NCBI RefSeq assembly: GCF_019880305.1
Contig: NZ_CP082301.1
Location: 806,001-870,000, forward strand
DNA length: 64,000 nucleotides
Direction of reading: 5' to 3'
Origin: Streptomyces decoyicus
GTDB lineage: Bacteria > Actinomycetota > Actinomycetes > Streptomycetales > Streptomycetaceae
The notes beneath the pieces were generated by a model, which was given only the letters and a program-made list of their open reading frames with translations, was not told the DNA's origin and did not search any database. This document shows, in pieces, positions 46,553 to 55,540 of the stretch. The translations under genes were made by a program, and so were the position numbers. Position 1 is the stretch's first letter; every line of letters begins with the position of its first letter.

Positions 46553-47374
46553 ATGGGCTGGCTTCGCAGATACGGGTTGAAGCTCTTTTTGCTGAGCTGC
46601 TCCAGCGCACTCGCCGCTGGGGTGTTCGTGGCCTCGGTACTGGCCGGGGACCAGCAAGACAGGAACCACGAGAGCATCCTCCGGGTCGGTGCCGTACTCG
46701 CCGTGGCCGTCGTCCTCGTGACGGCCAGTGAAACCGCCCTGAACGAACGGGAGAAGGAGCGCGCCCGGAAAGAAGCGGGGCGTGCGGCGGCCGCCCTGGC
46801 CCTCACGTATCACTCGACGCTCGCCCCGCTCTCCGAGGCACTGGCGACGCTCTCCCAGGAGTACGCGGCGGCCTACTCCGGGACAGGAGCCACGCCCCCT
46901 GCCGGTCTCGCGAGCACACAAGCCGCGCAGTCCGCGGTGATCCGCAGGACCGTCCTTGTCGGCGCCGCCGTCCTGACCGCCGAGCCGGACCCCGCCTCCC
47001 ACCTCCCGAGGGCCCGGTGTGCGTTCTACCGCCTCGCCGACCGCGCCCGGCACGAGTTCACGCTGGAGGACTGGGCCGGCGCCCCGCCCACACCACGCCC
47101 GATCATCGACGGCGCGGCCGGCAGCCATTTTCTCCACGACATCCTGGAGCGCGGGGCGCCGTACCATGTCGGCAAGGGGACCCGCCTCGTGAGCAAGGTC
47201 GATCAGTTCAGTACGACATACCGGTCCGTCATCGCCGTACCGGTGGTGGCGGGCAGCCGGGAATTCGGTGTTCTCGCCGTCGACGCGCCCGGTGACAGCG
47301 ATCTCCAGGACATCCATGTCGACCTCATGAAATCCCTGGCCGGATTTCTGGGCGCAGCGCTGGCACTTGCGTAG
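46553..47374 (+). CDS. GAF-domain membrane protein
   Basis: A 273-residue protein. Two membrane segments lie at about residues 9-30 and 42-60, followed by a coiled region (NEREKERARKEAGRAAAA) and a C-terminal GAF-like domain (SVIAVPVVAGSREFGVLAVDA; DLMKSLAGFLGAALALA). Such proteins sense small molecules or redox state at the membrane. There is no output kinase domain. The second gene, at 47399, follows 24 bases downstream and probably forms an operon. I choose ATG 46553 because the upstream frame is not coding-like. Confidence 0.7.
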   Translation: MGWLRRYGLKLFLLSCSSALAAGVFVASVLAGDQQDRNHESILRVGAVLAVAVVLVTASETALNEREKERARKEAGRAAAALALTYHSTLAPLSEALATLSQEYAAAYSGTGATPPAGLASTQAAQSAVIRRTVLVGAAVLTAEPDPASHLPRARCAFYRLADRARHEFTLEDWAGAPPTPRPIIDGAAGSHFLHDILERGAPYHVGKGTRLVSKVDQFSTTYRSVIAVPVVAGSREFGVLAVDAPGDSDLQDIHVDLMKSLAGFLGAALALA

Positions 47375-47398
47375 CGGGCCACAGGAGGGAGACGCGAC

Positions 47399-47773
47399 AT
47401 GAGGCGCGGCATGATGAATCTCCGCTTCCCACGCCGCAGACGGGGCCGCCGTGGAGCGGAGCCGGACTTCGTCGAAGGCATGAACCACGTCGAGGAGACC
47501 TACGCCATGACGTACGCGCGGGAGGCGTACGAGCGGGCCGGACATGCGGATTTCGACCGGCGGGTGGCCGCGGCGACCGGTTCGTTCGGGTGGCGGAACG
47601 TCAATCTGCTCGTCCTGTCCGTCGCCTGCCTCGCCGTGGCACTGCTGACCGGCCTCCACCATCTCGGCTGGTGGGCGTACCCGCTCGGCGGGGCCGGGGT
47701 GCTGTGCGCCGGGCTGGTACTCCTGCGCTGGCGTCTGTCACGACGGGCCCCCGGGCGCGGTCGCGCCTCCTAA
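47399..47773 (+). CDS. Small two-segment membrane protein
   Basis: A 124-residue protein of unknown function. The N-terminus is very basic (FPRRRRGRRG), a soluble helical part follows (FVEGMNHVEETYAMTYAREAYERA), and two adjacent membrane segments (about 68-84 and 90-108) end in a basic tail. AGGAGGG precedes the ATG. It is probably co-transcribed with the GAF protein upstream. Confidence 0.6.
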   Translation: MRRGMMNLRFPRRRRGRRGAEPDFVEGMNHVEETYAMTYAREAYERAGHADFDRRVAAATGSFGWRNVNLLVLSVACLAVALLTGLHHLGWWAYPLGGAGVLCAGLVLLRWRLSRRAPGRGRAS

Positions 47774-47830
47774 GGGCCGGGCGGTGCTCAGCGCCTGTCG
47801 GGCACCCCGTACCGGGTCGGGAGACGGCGC

Positions 47831-48289
47831 TCACGGGTCGAGGCCGCTGCCCTGGGGGCCGTACAGATCCAGCAGGCGGATGCGGGTGCCGTGCAGCCGC
47901 TCGGCCACCGTCTCGGCAACATAGCGGTACATCGCCCGGCCCACGACGGGATCGGACTCGCACAACGCGCGGACCACGCCGGCGTCGAACTCCACGGCCT
48001 CCACGGGGCCCACGGTCTCCGCTCCCAGGTGCCACAGGTAGGGCGGGAACAGCCAGGACCAGCCGAGCAGTTCGTCGCGGCCGAGGGTTTCGACGATCGC
48101 CGCCCGGCGCCCCGGCACGCGCTGGTCGAGCGCGATCTGCCCGCTGCGGATGATCCAGAAGCGGTCCGCCCGCCGGCCCTCCTCGAAGAGGCGGGTGCCA
48201 CGCGGCATCGACACCTCGACGGCCAGGTCGGTCAGCTGCCGGCGCCGGTCGGGCGGCATCGCATGGAACAGGTGTCTGATGGTGGCCAT
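47831..48289 (-). CDS. Cyclic-nucleotide-binding-domain protein of the peptide export locus
   Basis: A 152-residue protein made of a single cNMP-binding-like beta-roll (LFEEGRRADRFWIIRSGQIAL; DELLGWSWLFPPYLWHLGAE) without the helix-turn-helix of Crp/Fnr regulators. Proteins of this type recur beside NHLP/bacteriocin export genes (bacteriocin-type transport-associated proteins). Here it is the last gene downstream of the two ABC transporter genes on the same strand, 100 bases away. It may regulate or assist the exporter; the mechanism is unknown. Confidence 0.75.
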   Translation of the reverse strand: MATIRHLFHAMPPDRRRQLTDLAVEVSMPRGTRLFEEGRRADRFWIIRSGQIALDQRVPGRRAAIVETLGRDELLGWSWLFPPYLWHLGAETVGPVEAVEFDAGVVRALCESDPVVGRAMYRYVAETVAERLHGTRIRLLDLYGPQGSGLDP

Positions 48290-48388
48290 CGCATCCTCCG
48301 CTCGCTGCCTGCACGATATGCGGTGCTTCGCGGGGATGACGGGAAGGCTCGACCGGCCGGGGAGGCGGCGGACCGGGGTCCGGCGGGC

Positions 48389-51283
48389 TCAGGCCAGCTG
48401 ACGTCGCACCAGATCGTGCAGCCGGCCGCCCGTGTCGGCGAGCAGCTCGGCCGGCGGGCCCTGCTCGACGATCCGGCCCTCCGCCATGACGATCACCCGG
48501 TCGGCGTCCATGACCGTGGACAGCCGGTGGGCGATCACCAGACGGCTGGCACTGAGCTGTCGGGTGCTGTCGCTGACGATGCGCTGGGTCTCGTTGTCCA
48601 GGGCGCTGGTGGCCTCGTCGAAGAACAGGATCCGCGGGCGGCGGACCAGTGCCTGGGCGATCATCAGCCGCTGCCGCTGACCGCCGGAGATGGCCCCACC
48701 GCCGGAGATCATGGTGTGCAGTCCCATCGGCATCCGCTTGATGTCCTCGGCCAGGCCCGCCATCTCGGCAGCCGCCCAGGCCTCTTCCTGGGTGAAGGAC
48801 TCGGCACCGCAGATGCAGTCCAGGATCGATCCGGTGAGCGGCTGCGCGTTCTGGAGGACGACGCCGCACTGGCGGCGCACCGCCGCCTGGTCCAGGGCGG
48901 CCAGGTCCTGGCCGTCGTAGAGCACATTGCCCGAGGAGGGCTTGTCGAAGCCGATGAGGAGCCGGAGCAGGGTCGACTTGCCGCAGCCGCTCGGGCCGAC
49001 GACGGCCACGAACTCGCCGGGCTCGACCCGCAGCGAGACCTCGTCGAGGACCAGCGGGCCGTCGTCGGTGTAGCGGAAGGACAGCTTCTTGGCTTCGATG
49101 CCGCCGGACAGGGCGCCGGGCTGGGCGCTGGCGCCGCGCACTTCGGGCTTCTCGTCCAGCACCGGCTGGATCTGCTCGAACATCGGCAGCGCGGCGGCGG
49201 CCGAGACGAAGGCGCCGGTGATCTGGGTGACCGAGGTCAGGAGCATGGTCACCGAGGTGTTGAAGGTGAGGAACGAGCCGGCCGACATGCTGCCGCGGGC
49301 CGGTCCGGCCAGCAGCATGAACATGGCGAGCGAGCAGAGCGGCAGATAGACCGCGTTGAGCACGGTGGTCAGGTTCTTGATCCGGCCGGCCTTCTGCTGG
49401 AGTTCGCGGGAGCGGGCGAACTCACGGGCCCAGGCGGCGTACGCAAAGCTCTCGGCCGCGGCGACCCGCAGCTTGGGCAGCCCGCGCAGGGTCTGGAACG
49501 CCTGGTTGTTGAGCTTGTTGCCGAGCTTGACCAGGCGTCGCTGCCAGCGCAGCTCCCACAGGCCCATGGCGAGGAACACCGCACCGATGACGAGCAGCAT
49601 GGCGACGGCCGCCAGTGCCAGCGGCACGCTGTAGACGAGCAACAGCACGAGGTTCATCGCGCCGACCGTGGTGGCCTGCACGGCCACCGGGCCGAGTCCG
49701 GAGAGCACCCGCCGGATGGCGCTGATGCCCATCGCCGCGCTGGCCAGCTCTCCGGTGGAGCGTTCGGTGAAGAACTTGGTCGGCAGCCGCAACAGCCTGT
49801 CCCACACGGCCGGCTGCAACGCGCTCTCGATCCGGCCCTCCATCCGCAGCACGGTGAGGTTCTGCAACAGCATGAAGGCGGCGGAGACGACGCTGGTGAT
49901 GATGACGGCCAGGGAGACCTGGACGATCAGGCTCTTGTCGGCGCTCGGGACGTACACCCCGAGCACCTTGCCGGTCGCGATGGGCACGAGGGCGCCGAGA
50001 CCGACCGTCACCAGTCCGGCGAGGGCCAGATTGCGCAGGTCCAGCCGTGTGCCGCGCAGGCTGAAGCGCATCAGGCGCCACATGTTCATGGGCCGCTCCG
50101 GCAGCGGACGGTAGAACATGACGGCGCGCGGTTCGAGTTCGTCGGCGTTGTCCTTGCCGATGCGCATCCGCAGCCCGGAGGCCGGGTTGACCGCCTCGTA
50201 GCGGCCGCGGCGCCACAGCAGCGCCACGGGGGCACCGGACTTGGCGCGGTGGCCCACCAGGGGGCCGGTGTCGGTCCGCCACCAGCGGCCCTGGAGCCGG
50301 ACGGCGCGGGTGCGGATCCGCGAGCTGACCGCGATCCGTTCGACCGGGGTGATGCGGTCGTTGGCGGCGGCGCCCTTCGGCGGCTCGGTGAGCGTGATCC
50401 CGGCCGCCTCCGCGACCGTGCGGCAGACCGCGAAGGTGGCGTCGTCGCCGGCCCGGTCCATCCCGGTGCCGCCCCGGCCGGCCCGGTCCTGGCGGCCGAT
50501 GGAGGCGATCAGCGCCTGGTCGGCCCGCTCGCGGACGGTCTCGCCCGCCTTGATGCCGGCCGCCGTACGGTCCTCGTGAGCGCGTTCCAGGTGCTCGATC
50601 CAGCGGTCGACGGCGGACAGCAGCCGGTACTGCTGATTGACCATCTGCTGCCACAGCTCGGGGTCCACCAGCAGATCGCCGGCCGCCTCCGCACTGTAGG
50701 AGGCGCCGTACTGCACGCTGCCGGGCGGCACCGGCATCCACAGGATGTCGTCGTCGGCCACCGCCTCGTCGGCGGGCCTGCCGTCGAGCGGTGCCTCGAA
50801 CAGCACGCCCAGGCTGCGGGCCGTGCCCAGCGCAAAGGCGTGCTCCAGCGCGGAGGGTGCCTCGCGCTGGCCGCCGTACGCGGGGTCGTGGCCGTAGCCG
50901 CCCTGGGTGCCGTACTGCGGGTAGGAACCGGTGTCCCACTGCTCGCCGTACTCGTACCGGGGCAGCTCGCGCAGCGGGATCCGGCGCAGTCGGCAGTCCT
51001 GTGACGGCCGGCCGAGCAGGGTGTGCTGCGGGCCCGCGACCGGGCCGAGCAGCAGGGTGCCCGCTTCGAGCCGGCCGAGGAAGTGCCAGTGCCCTTCCTG
51101 GGCGACGTCGACCGCGAAGAGGTCGAGCCACCCGCCGGTGACGAGCCACAGCACATGCGGGCCCTCCAGGGGCACGTTGCGCAGTCCGGTGCAGTCGACG
51201 GGGGTGCCGACGCCGCCCAGCGCCTGCGTCACCGCGTCGGTGTAGCCCGGTCCCACGAGCGCGGGCGGGGGTACGGATGACAC
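48389..51283 (-). CDS. NHLP bacteriocin export ABC transporter, second permease/ATPase subunit
   Basis: A 964-residue protein. A long N-terminal half (1-480) without peptidase cysteine carries a cyclic-nucleotide-like region (GHWHFLGRLEAGTLLLGPVAG). Then come six membrane segments (about 500-760) and an ABC ATPase: Walker A VGPSGCGKST, signature ISGGQRQRLMIAQAL, Walker B ILFFDEATSALD. This matches the NHLM ABC2 family that pairs with a peptidase-containing partner to export Gly-Gly-leader peptides. The GTG at 51283 has AAGGAG upstream and begins one base after the partner's stop codon. Confidence 0.88.
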   Translation of the reverse strand: MSSVPPPALVGPGYTDAVTQALGGVGTPVDCTGLRNVPLEGPHVLWLVTGGWLDLFAVDVAQEGHWHFLGRLEAGTLLLGPVAGPQHTLLGRPSQDCRLRRIPLRELPRYEYGEQWDTGSYPQYGTQGGYGHDPAYGGQREAPSALEHAFALGTARSLGVLFEAPLDGRPADEAVADDDILWMPVPPGSVQYGASYSAEAAGDLLVDPELWQQMVNQQYRLLSAVDRWIEHLERAHEDRTAAGIKAGETVRERADQALIASIGRQDRAGRGGTGMDRAGDDATFAVCRTVAEAAGITLTEPPKGAAANDRITPVERIAVSSRIRTRAVRLQGRWWRTDTGPLVGHRAKSGAPVALLWRRGRYEAVNPASGLRMRIGKDNADELEPRAVMFYRPLPERPMNMWRLMRFSLRGTRLDLRNLALAGLVTVGLGALVPIATGKVLGVYVPSADKSLIVQVSLAVIITSVVSAAFMLLQNLTVLRMEGRIESALQPAVWDRLLRLPTKFFTERSTGELASAAMGISAIRRVLSGLGPVAVQATTVGAMNLVLLLVYSVPLALAAVAMLLVIGAVFLAMGLWELRWQRRLVKLGNKLNNQAFQTLRGLPKLRVAAAESFAYAAWAREFARSRELQQKAGRIKNLTTVLNAVYLPLCSLAMFMLLAGPARGSMSAGSFLTFNTSVTMLLTSVTQITGAFVSAAAALPMFEQIQPVLDEKPEVRGASAQPGALSGGIEAKKLSFRYTDDGPLVLDEVSLRVEPGEFVAVVGPSGCGKSTLLRLLIGFDKPSSGNVLYDGQDLAALDQAAVRRQCGVVLQNAQPLTGSILDCICGAESFTQEEAWAAAEMAGLAEDIKRMPMGLHTMISGGGAISGGQRQRLMIAQALVRRPRILFFDEATSALDNETQRIVSDSTRQLSASRLVIAHRLSTVMDADRVIVMAEGRIVEQGPPAELLADTGGRLHDLVRRQLA

Positions 51284-51284
51284 G

Positions 51285-53573
51285 TCAGTGCTCCTTGACC
51301 AGCTCGGCGTACGGGCCCCCGGCGGCGACCAGGTCCTCGTGCCGGCCGCGTTCGACAACCACGCCGTGGTCGAGGACGACGATCTCGTCACTGTCGCGGA
51401 CCGTGCTCAGCCGGTGGGCGATGACGACGCAGGCGCAGCCGCGCCGCCGCAGGTTGTCCATGATGGTCTGTTCGGTCCGGGCGTCCAGTGCGCTGGTGAC
51501 CTCGTCGAGGACCAGGATGCTGGGGCGCCGGACCAGTGCGCGGGCGATCTCCAGCCGCTGCCGCTGCCCGCCGGAGAAGTTGCGGCCGTCCTGCTCGACC
51601 CGGCTGTAGATGCCGTCGGGGCGGCGGACGATCACATCGTCGTAGAGTGCGGCGTCCTGGAGGGCGGTAATGACCGCGTCGTCCGGTATCGAGGGGTCCC
51701 ACAGCGCCACGTTGTCGCGGACCGTGCCCTCGAAGAGGAAGATGTCCTGGTCGACAAAGGACACGGAGGCGGCCAGCGCACTGCGGGAGAGGTCCTCCAG
51801 CCGCTGTCCGTCGATGCGGATGGTGCCTTCCCAGGGGCTGTAGAGGCCGGAGATCAGCCGGGAGACGGTGGACTTGCCGCTGCCGGATCCGCCGACGAGG
51901 GCGACCTGCCGGCCGGGGCCGACGGCCAGCGAGAAGCCGGTGAGCAGCGGTTTGTCCAGCGGGCTGTAGCCGAAGGTGATGCCCTCCAGCGTCACATGGC
52001 CCTTGAGCCTGCGGGTGTCGGCGTCCGGCTCGGGACGCGAGTAGAGGGTGTCGACGGGGAAGCTCTCGACGTCCTTGAGACGGGCCACGTCGGCGGCGAA
52101 GTCCTGGATGCGGCCGGCCACTCCGTTGAGCCGGGTGATGGGTGCGGTGAAGCGGGTCACCAGCGCCTGGAAGGCGACCAGCAGACCGATGGAGATATGG
52201 CCCTCGACCGCCCGCAGTCCGCCGATCCACAGGATCAGTGCGCTGTTGAGCGTGGCCAGGGTGGGCGCGACGACGGCCAGCGCGGCGCTGGGCACACCGA
52301 GGCGCTGCTGCACCTCCAGCGTGGTGGCGTGCTGGCCGGCCCAGCGGCGGAAGTAGCCGTTCTCCCCGCCGGTGGCCTTCATCGTCTCGATGAGCTGGAG
52401 ACCGGTGTAGGAGGTGTTGGTGAGCCGGGCCGTGTCGGCGCGCAGCTTCTGGGTGTGGGTGGACCGCAGCCGGATCACGATCCGCATGGCGACGACGTTG
52501 AGCAGGGCGATGCCCACGCCGATGACCGTCAGTTGCGGGTCGTAGGTCCACAGCAGGACGGCGTAGAGGATGACCACGATCCCGTCCACCCCCGCGGCGG
52601 CGAGGTCGCGCGCCAGGGTTTCGGCCACCGCGTCGTTGGACTGGAGCCGCTGGACCAGGTCGGCCGGGCTGCGCTGGGCGAAGAAGGTGACCGGGAGTCT
52701 GAGCAGATGGCGCAGGAACCGGGCGCTGGTCAGGGTGGAGGAGATGATGCGGCCGCGCAGCAGATTCGCCTGTTGCAGACCGGTCAGTACGGCGGTCAGC
52801 GCCACCATCGCGGCCATCGACGCGAAGAGCGGCCCCAGCAGCGAGGTCTGGTTGCCGATCAGGAACATGTCGATGTACGTACGGCTCAGCGCGGGCACCG
52901 CCGCGCCGACCGCGACCAGCAGCAGGCTGGCGAGCAGCGCGGCCAGCAGGGTGCCGGTGGTGCCGCGCATCCGGGCGGGCACCGCGCCGAGGACGCCGGG
53001 CTTGCGGCCGCCCTTGCGGAAGTCCTCGCCCGGCTCGAAGACCAGGGCGACACCGGTGAAGCTGGTGTCGAAGTCCTCCATCGCCACGAAGCGGCGGCCC
53101 TTGTCGGGGTCGTTGATGCGCACGCCGCGGCGGCCGAAGCGGCGGCAGGGGCCGTCGTAGACGACGTAGTGGTTGAACTCCCAGAACAGAATGGCCGGCG
53201 CCTGCACTTCGGCGAGCGCGGCCGGTTCCATCTGCATGCCCTTGGCCTGGAGCCCGTAACTGCGGGCGGCCTTGAGCAGGTTGCTGGCGCGCGAGCCGTC
53301 GCGGGAGACCCCGCAGGCGATCCGCAGCTCCTCCAGCGGCACATGCCGTCCGTAGTGGGCGAGCACCATGGCCAGCGAGGCGGCGCCGCATTCCACGGCC
53401 TCCATCTGGAGGATGGTGGGGGTGCGTACGGACTTCGTCTTCTTGGGCTTCGGAGCGGGCGGCGCGGCGCGGCGGGTACGGCGCGCGCCGGGTGCGGGCT
53501 CCGGGCGGTGCCGGCCGCGCCCGGGAGGCGGCAGCTGCTGCTGCGGGGCTGCGGAGTCGTGGGGTGCGGTCAC
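51285..53573 (-). CDS. NHLP bacteriocin export ABC transporter with C39 peptidase domain
   Basis: A 762-residue exporter. The N-terminal C39 peptidase has Gln56, Cys62 (LQMEAVECGAA), His135 (EFNHYVVYD) and Asp155 (INDPDKG), a complete catalytic set for cutting after Gly-Gly. Six membrane segments lie at about 185-460 and the ATPase follows (Walker A VGGSGSGKST; signature FSGGQRQRLEIARAL; Walker B ILVLDEVTSALD). It processes and exports the precursor encoded upstream. The GTG overlaps the HlyD stop (GTGA). Confidence 0.92.
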   Translation of the reverse strand: MTAPHDSAAPQQQLPPPGRGRHRPEPAPGARRTRRAAPPAPKPKKTKSVRTPTILQMEAVECGAASLAMVLAHYGRHVPLEELRIACGVSRDGSRASNLLKAARSYGLQAKGMQMEPAALAEVQAPAILFWEFNHYVVYDGPCRRFGRRGVRINDPDKGRRFVAMEDFDTSFTGVALVFEPGEDFRKGGRKPGVLGAVPARMRGTTGTLLAALLASLLLVAVGAAVPALSRTYIDMFLIGNQTSLLGPLFASMAAMVALTAVLTGLQQANLLRGRIISSTLTSARFLRHLLRLPVTFFAQRSPADLVQRLQSNDAVAETLARDLAAAGVDGIVVILYAVLLWTYDPQLTVIGVGIALLNVVAMRIVIRLRSTHTQKLRADTARLTNTSYTGLQLIETMKATGGENGYFRRWAGQHATTLEVQQRLGVPSAALAVVAPTLATLNSALILWIGGLRAVEGHISIGLLVAFQALVTRFTAPITRLNGVAGRIQDFAADVARLKDVESFPVDTLYSRPEPDADTRRLKGHVTLEGITFGYSPLDKPLLTGFSLAVGPGRQVALVGGSGSGKSTVSRLISGLYSPWEGTIRIDGQRLEDLSRSALAASVSFVDQDIFLFEGTVRDNVALWDPSIPDDAVITALQDAALYDDVIVRRPDGIYSRVEQDGRNFSGGQRQRLEIARALVRRPSILVLDEVTSALDARTEQTIMDNLRRRGCACVVIAHRLSTVRDSDEIVVLDHGVVVERGRHEDLVAAGGPYAELVKEH

Positions 53574-54376
53574 GGCAGCAGCCAATCGATCGGGTGCTGC
53601 GCGGCCAGGTGGACGGCGCCACTGGCCGGCGTCATGGAGTCGATCTTGTACGGCGGGCCGCCGGAGGTCGACCAGGCGTAGCCGGACCCACTGTGCGGGG
53701 CGGGGTCGAGCTGCACCAGGACGGCGAGGGGCTGGCCGTGCTGCGAGAACTGCTCGCCGAGCTGGCTGTTGCCCAGGTAGGCGCCGATCCGCTGGCGGGT
53801 CTGCGCGGTCCTGCCGACGGCCTTGACCCGCCCGCGCAGTACGCCGTACTGCTGGCTGGGCACGGACTGGACGGTGAGGTCGACGGCCGCGCCGACGGGG
53901 ACGGAGGCGCCGCTCTCGGCCGGTACGTACAGCGTCGCCGTCAGGGGGTCGCCGGGGTGGGCGACGCGCTCCACGGAGGCCACATCCGCACCGGTGGTGA
54001 CGACGGAGCCGATCGTGGCGACCATGGTGGTCAGCCGGCCGGCGGCGAGTGTGCGGACGACGGTGGCGCCCCGGGCGGTGCGGAGCTTCAGAACGGGGGT
54101 GTTGGCGGCCACCCGCTTGCCTTCTTCGGCGAGCACGGCGGTGACCTGGCCCGCGACGGGGCTCTGCAGGACATAGCTGCCCTGGCCGTGGGTGAGGATT
54201 CCGGGTGCGTTGAGGGTGGACGACACGGTGCCGGTCACCGCCCATACGGACGCGGCGATCACGAACAGGACCGTGACGGTCAGCACGAGCCAGCCCCGGG
54301 GGCGGGCGAAGCGCACCGGCAGATCGATTTCCTCGGGCGACTGCAGCTTGGAAAGGGCCTGTTGGCGGAACTGCAC
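53570..54376 (-). CDS. NHLP export HlyD-like secretion protein
   Basis: A 268-residue membrane-fusion-type protein. A short cytoplasmic N-terminus (FRQQALSKLQSPEEIDLPVRF) resembles NHLP HlyD-family starts. A single membrane segment (WLVLTVTVLFVIAASVWAV, about 29-47) precedes a lipoyl/barrel-sandwich part (GSYVLQSPVAGQVTAVLAEEGKRV). It lacks the long coiled hairpin of Gram-negative HlyD, as expected in a monoderm. GTG start with GAGGGAAG upstream. It lies between the precursor gene and the peptidase-ABC gene. Confidence 0.87.
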   Translation of the reverse strand: MQFRQQALSKLQSPEEIDLPVRFARPRGWLVLTVTVLFVIAASVWAVTGTVSSTLNAPGILTHGQGSYVLQSPVAGQVTAVLAEEGKRVAANTPVLKLRTARGATVVRTLAAGRLTTMVATIGSVVTTGADVASVERVAHPGDPLTATLYVPAESGASVPVGAAVDLTVQSVPSQQYGVLRGRVKAVGRTAQTRQRIGAYLGNSQLGEQFSQHGQPLAVLVQLDPAPHSGSGYAWSTSGGPPYKIDSMTPASGAVHLAAQHPIDWLLP

Positions 54377-54556
54377 GACACTCTTCCCTCAACTGCAATG
54401 GTCTGTGTCAGACGGGTGGCGGCCGGGCGCCCCGGTCCCGGGCTGAGCCAGGGATCCGGGGCACTCGGCCCGGCATGTCGGCAAGGAGGGGGCGCCGACC
54501 TGCCGTTGTCACCGTTCAAAGCCGGCTGTACCGCTCAGCGGCACAGAGGATTCGAC

Positions 54557-54784
54557 TCAGAGACCGGAGACCAGGCCCGTGGCGGTGCCGACGACGCCCG
54601 AGGCGTTGAGGCCGGTGGCGCCGTCGACCAGGCCGGTGGCGGTGCCCACGGCGCCCGAGACCGGGGCGATCGAGTCAACGGTGTTGGCGGCGGTGCCGAC
54701 CGCGCCGTTGAGGAGGCCACCGGACACGTTGTCCAGGTCGGCGTCGGAGATTTCCTGGGTCTGAACCTGGGGGGTGGAGTTCAT
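54557..54784 (-). CDS. Gly-Gly-leader bacteriocin-like precursor peptide (Cys-free, Gly/Ala/Val/Thr-rich)
   Basis: A 75-residue precursor. The leader is residues 1-23, ending ISDADLDNVSGG, the classical double-glycine cleavage site for C39 exporters. The 52-residue core has no Cys and is made of repeats: GAVGTAANTV (27-36), GAVGTATGLV (44-53) and GVVGTATGLV (63-72 approx.), giving GxxxG-type glycine zippers that can insert in membranes. GAAGGGA precedes the ATG. The HlyD, peptidase-ABC and ABC genes follow on the same strand. No lanthipeptide or other modifying enzyme is nearby. Its activity (toxin, signal or surface peptide) is not known. Confidence 0.85.
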   Translation of the reverse strand: MNSTPQVQTQEISDADLDNVSGGLLNGAVGTAANTVDSIAPVSGAVGTATGLVDGATGLNASGVVGTATGLVSGL

Positions 54785-55540
54785 GATGTTTCCCTTCGGA
54801 TGAATATCTCGAAAAAGCTGCGCCCGAACCGTCCGGTGGGGTGGCCCGGCCGCTGCTGCGGCAGTCCGGTACCCGAAATCGGGAACCGATGGTGTGACTT
54901 CCGCGGTGCGAAGGATCAAAGCATGCGGGCGCGTGGTGCTGCTAATCCGAGAACCGCTGATCCGGACCCCAACGCCCCCCTGAATTCCCTGAAGTGCACG
55001 CATGTCCATGACTTGGTGGCAGCTTCTTCACACCTTCTCCAGTTTCACTTCCGACCCACCGGTAACCCCTCGTTCGACGAACAGGACATTCCCACACCAA
55101 ACCGCTGACGTGCAGGTCAGCGTGGGGATGGGTCACTGAAGAGCGGGTGCCGACTGCGCATTCGGTGTGCAGATTCTTTGAAGACTCCCAATTTTTACGG
55201 CACCCGAGGACAGCACGGTCGCGGAACTCCGGCGCCGGCCTCCGACGAACCGCTCCGAATGTTGCACGGGCATGAAATGTGCCCGATTCGCCCGGAGTTC
55301 AGGGGCGGCATCGGGCGTGTTGAACGTATTGAACGGAATCATCAGAACTATCCGTACGCCATTCCCATGGAAACGGATCGAGTAGCCGGAGAACGGACAT
55401 AGGCGTATAACAGCGGGCCTTCGGACCCGTCGGTAATGGGCGATTCGCGACGGCGGCACCGACACCCCGGTGGCAGCCGCCCACGGCGTGCGGCACCGTG
55501 AAAGGACGCTGCGGGGCCGCGCCCCGGAAAGGAGCCGTCC
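54785..55540. other. 756-base intergenic region upstream of the precursor gene
   Basis: This region separates the divergent precursor (minus) and PHP-domain (plus) genes. It has AT-richer patches, a small inverted repeat GGGCA-N7-TGCCC at 55268-55284 and no frame with coding-like composition. I found no second precursor with a Gly-Gly leader. It presumably holds promoters for both genes, and its length suggests complex control. Confidence 0.4.

Noticed and set aside
47891-51004. A 1,037-codon open frame antisense to the ABC exporter gene
   Set aside because: High GC makes long antisense frames. Its protein has no domain, while the minus strand encodes a complete exporter.
55178-55402. A second precursor peptide upstream of the NHLP locus
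   Set aside because: The 74-codon frame has no Gly-Gly leader, no ribosome site and non-coding composition.
54785-55540. A hidden RNA gene or riboswitch
   Set aside because: Only a 5-bp-arm inverted repeat stands out. No known RNA motif could be recognised by eye.
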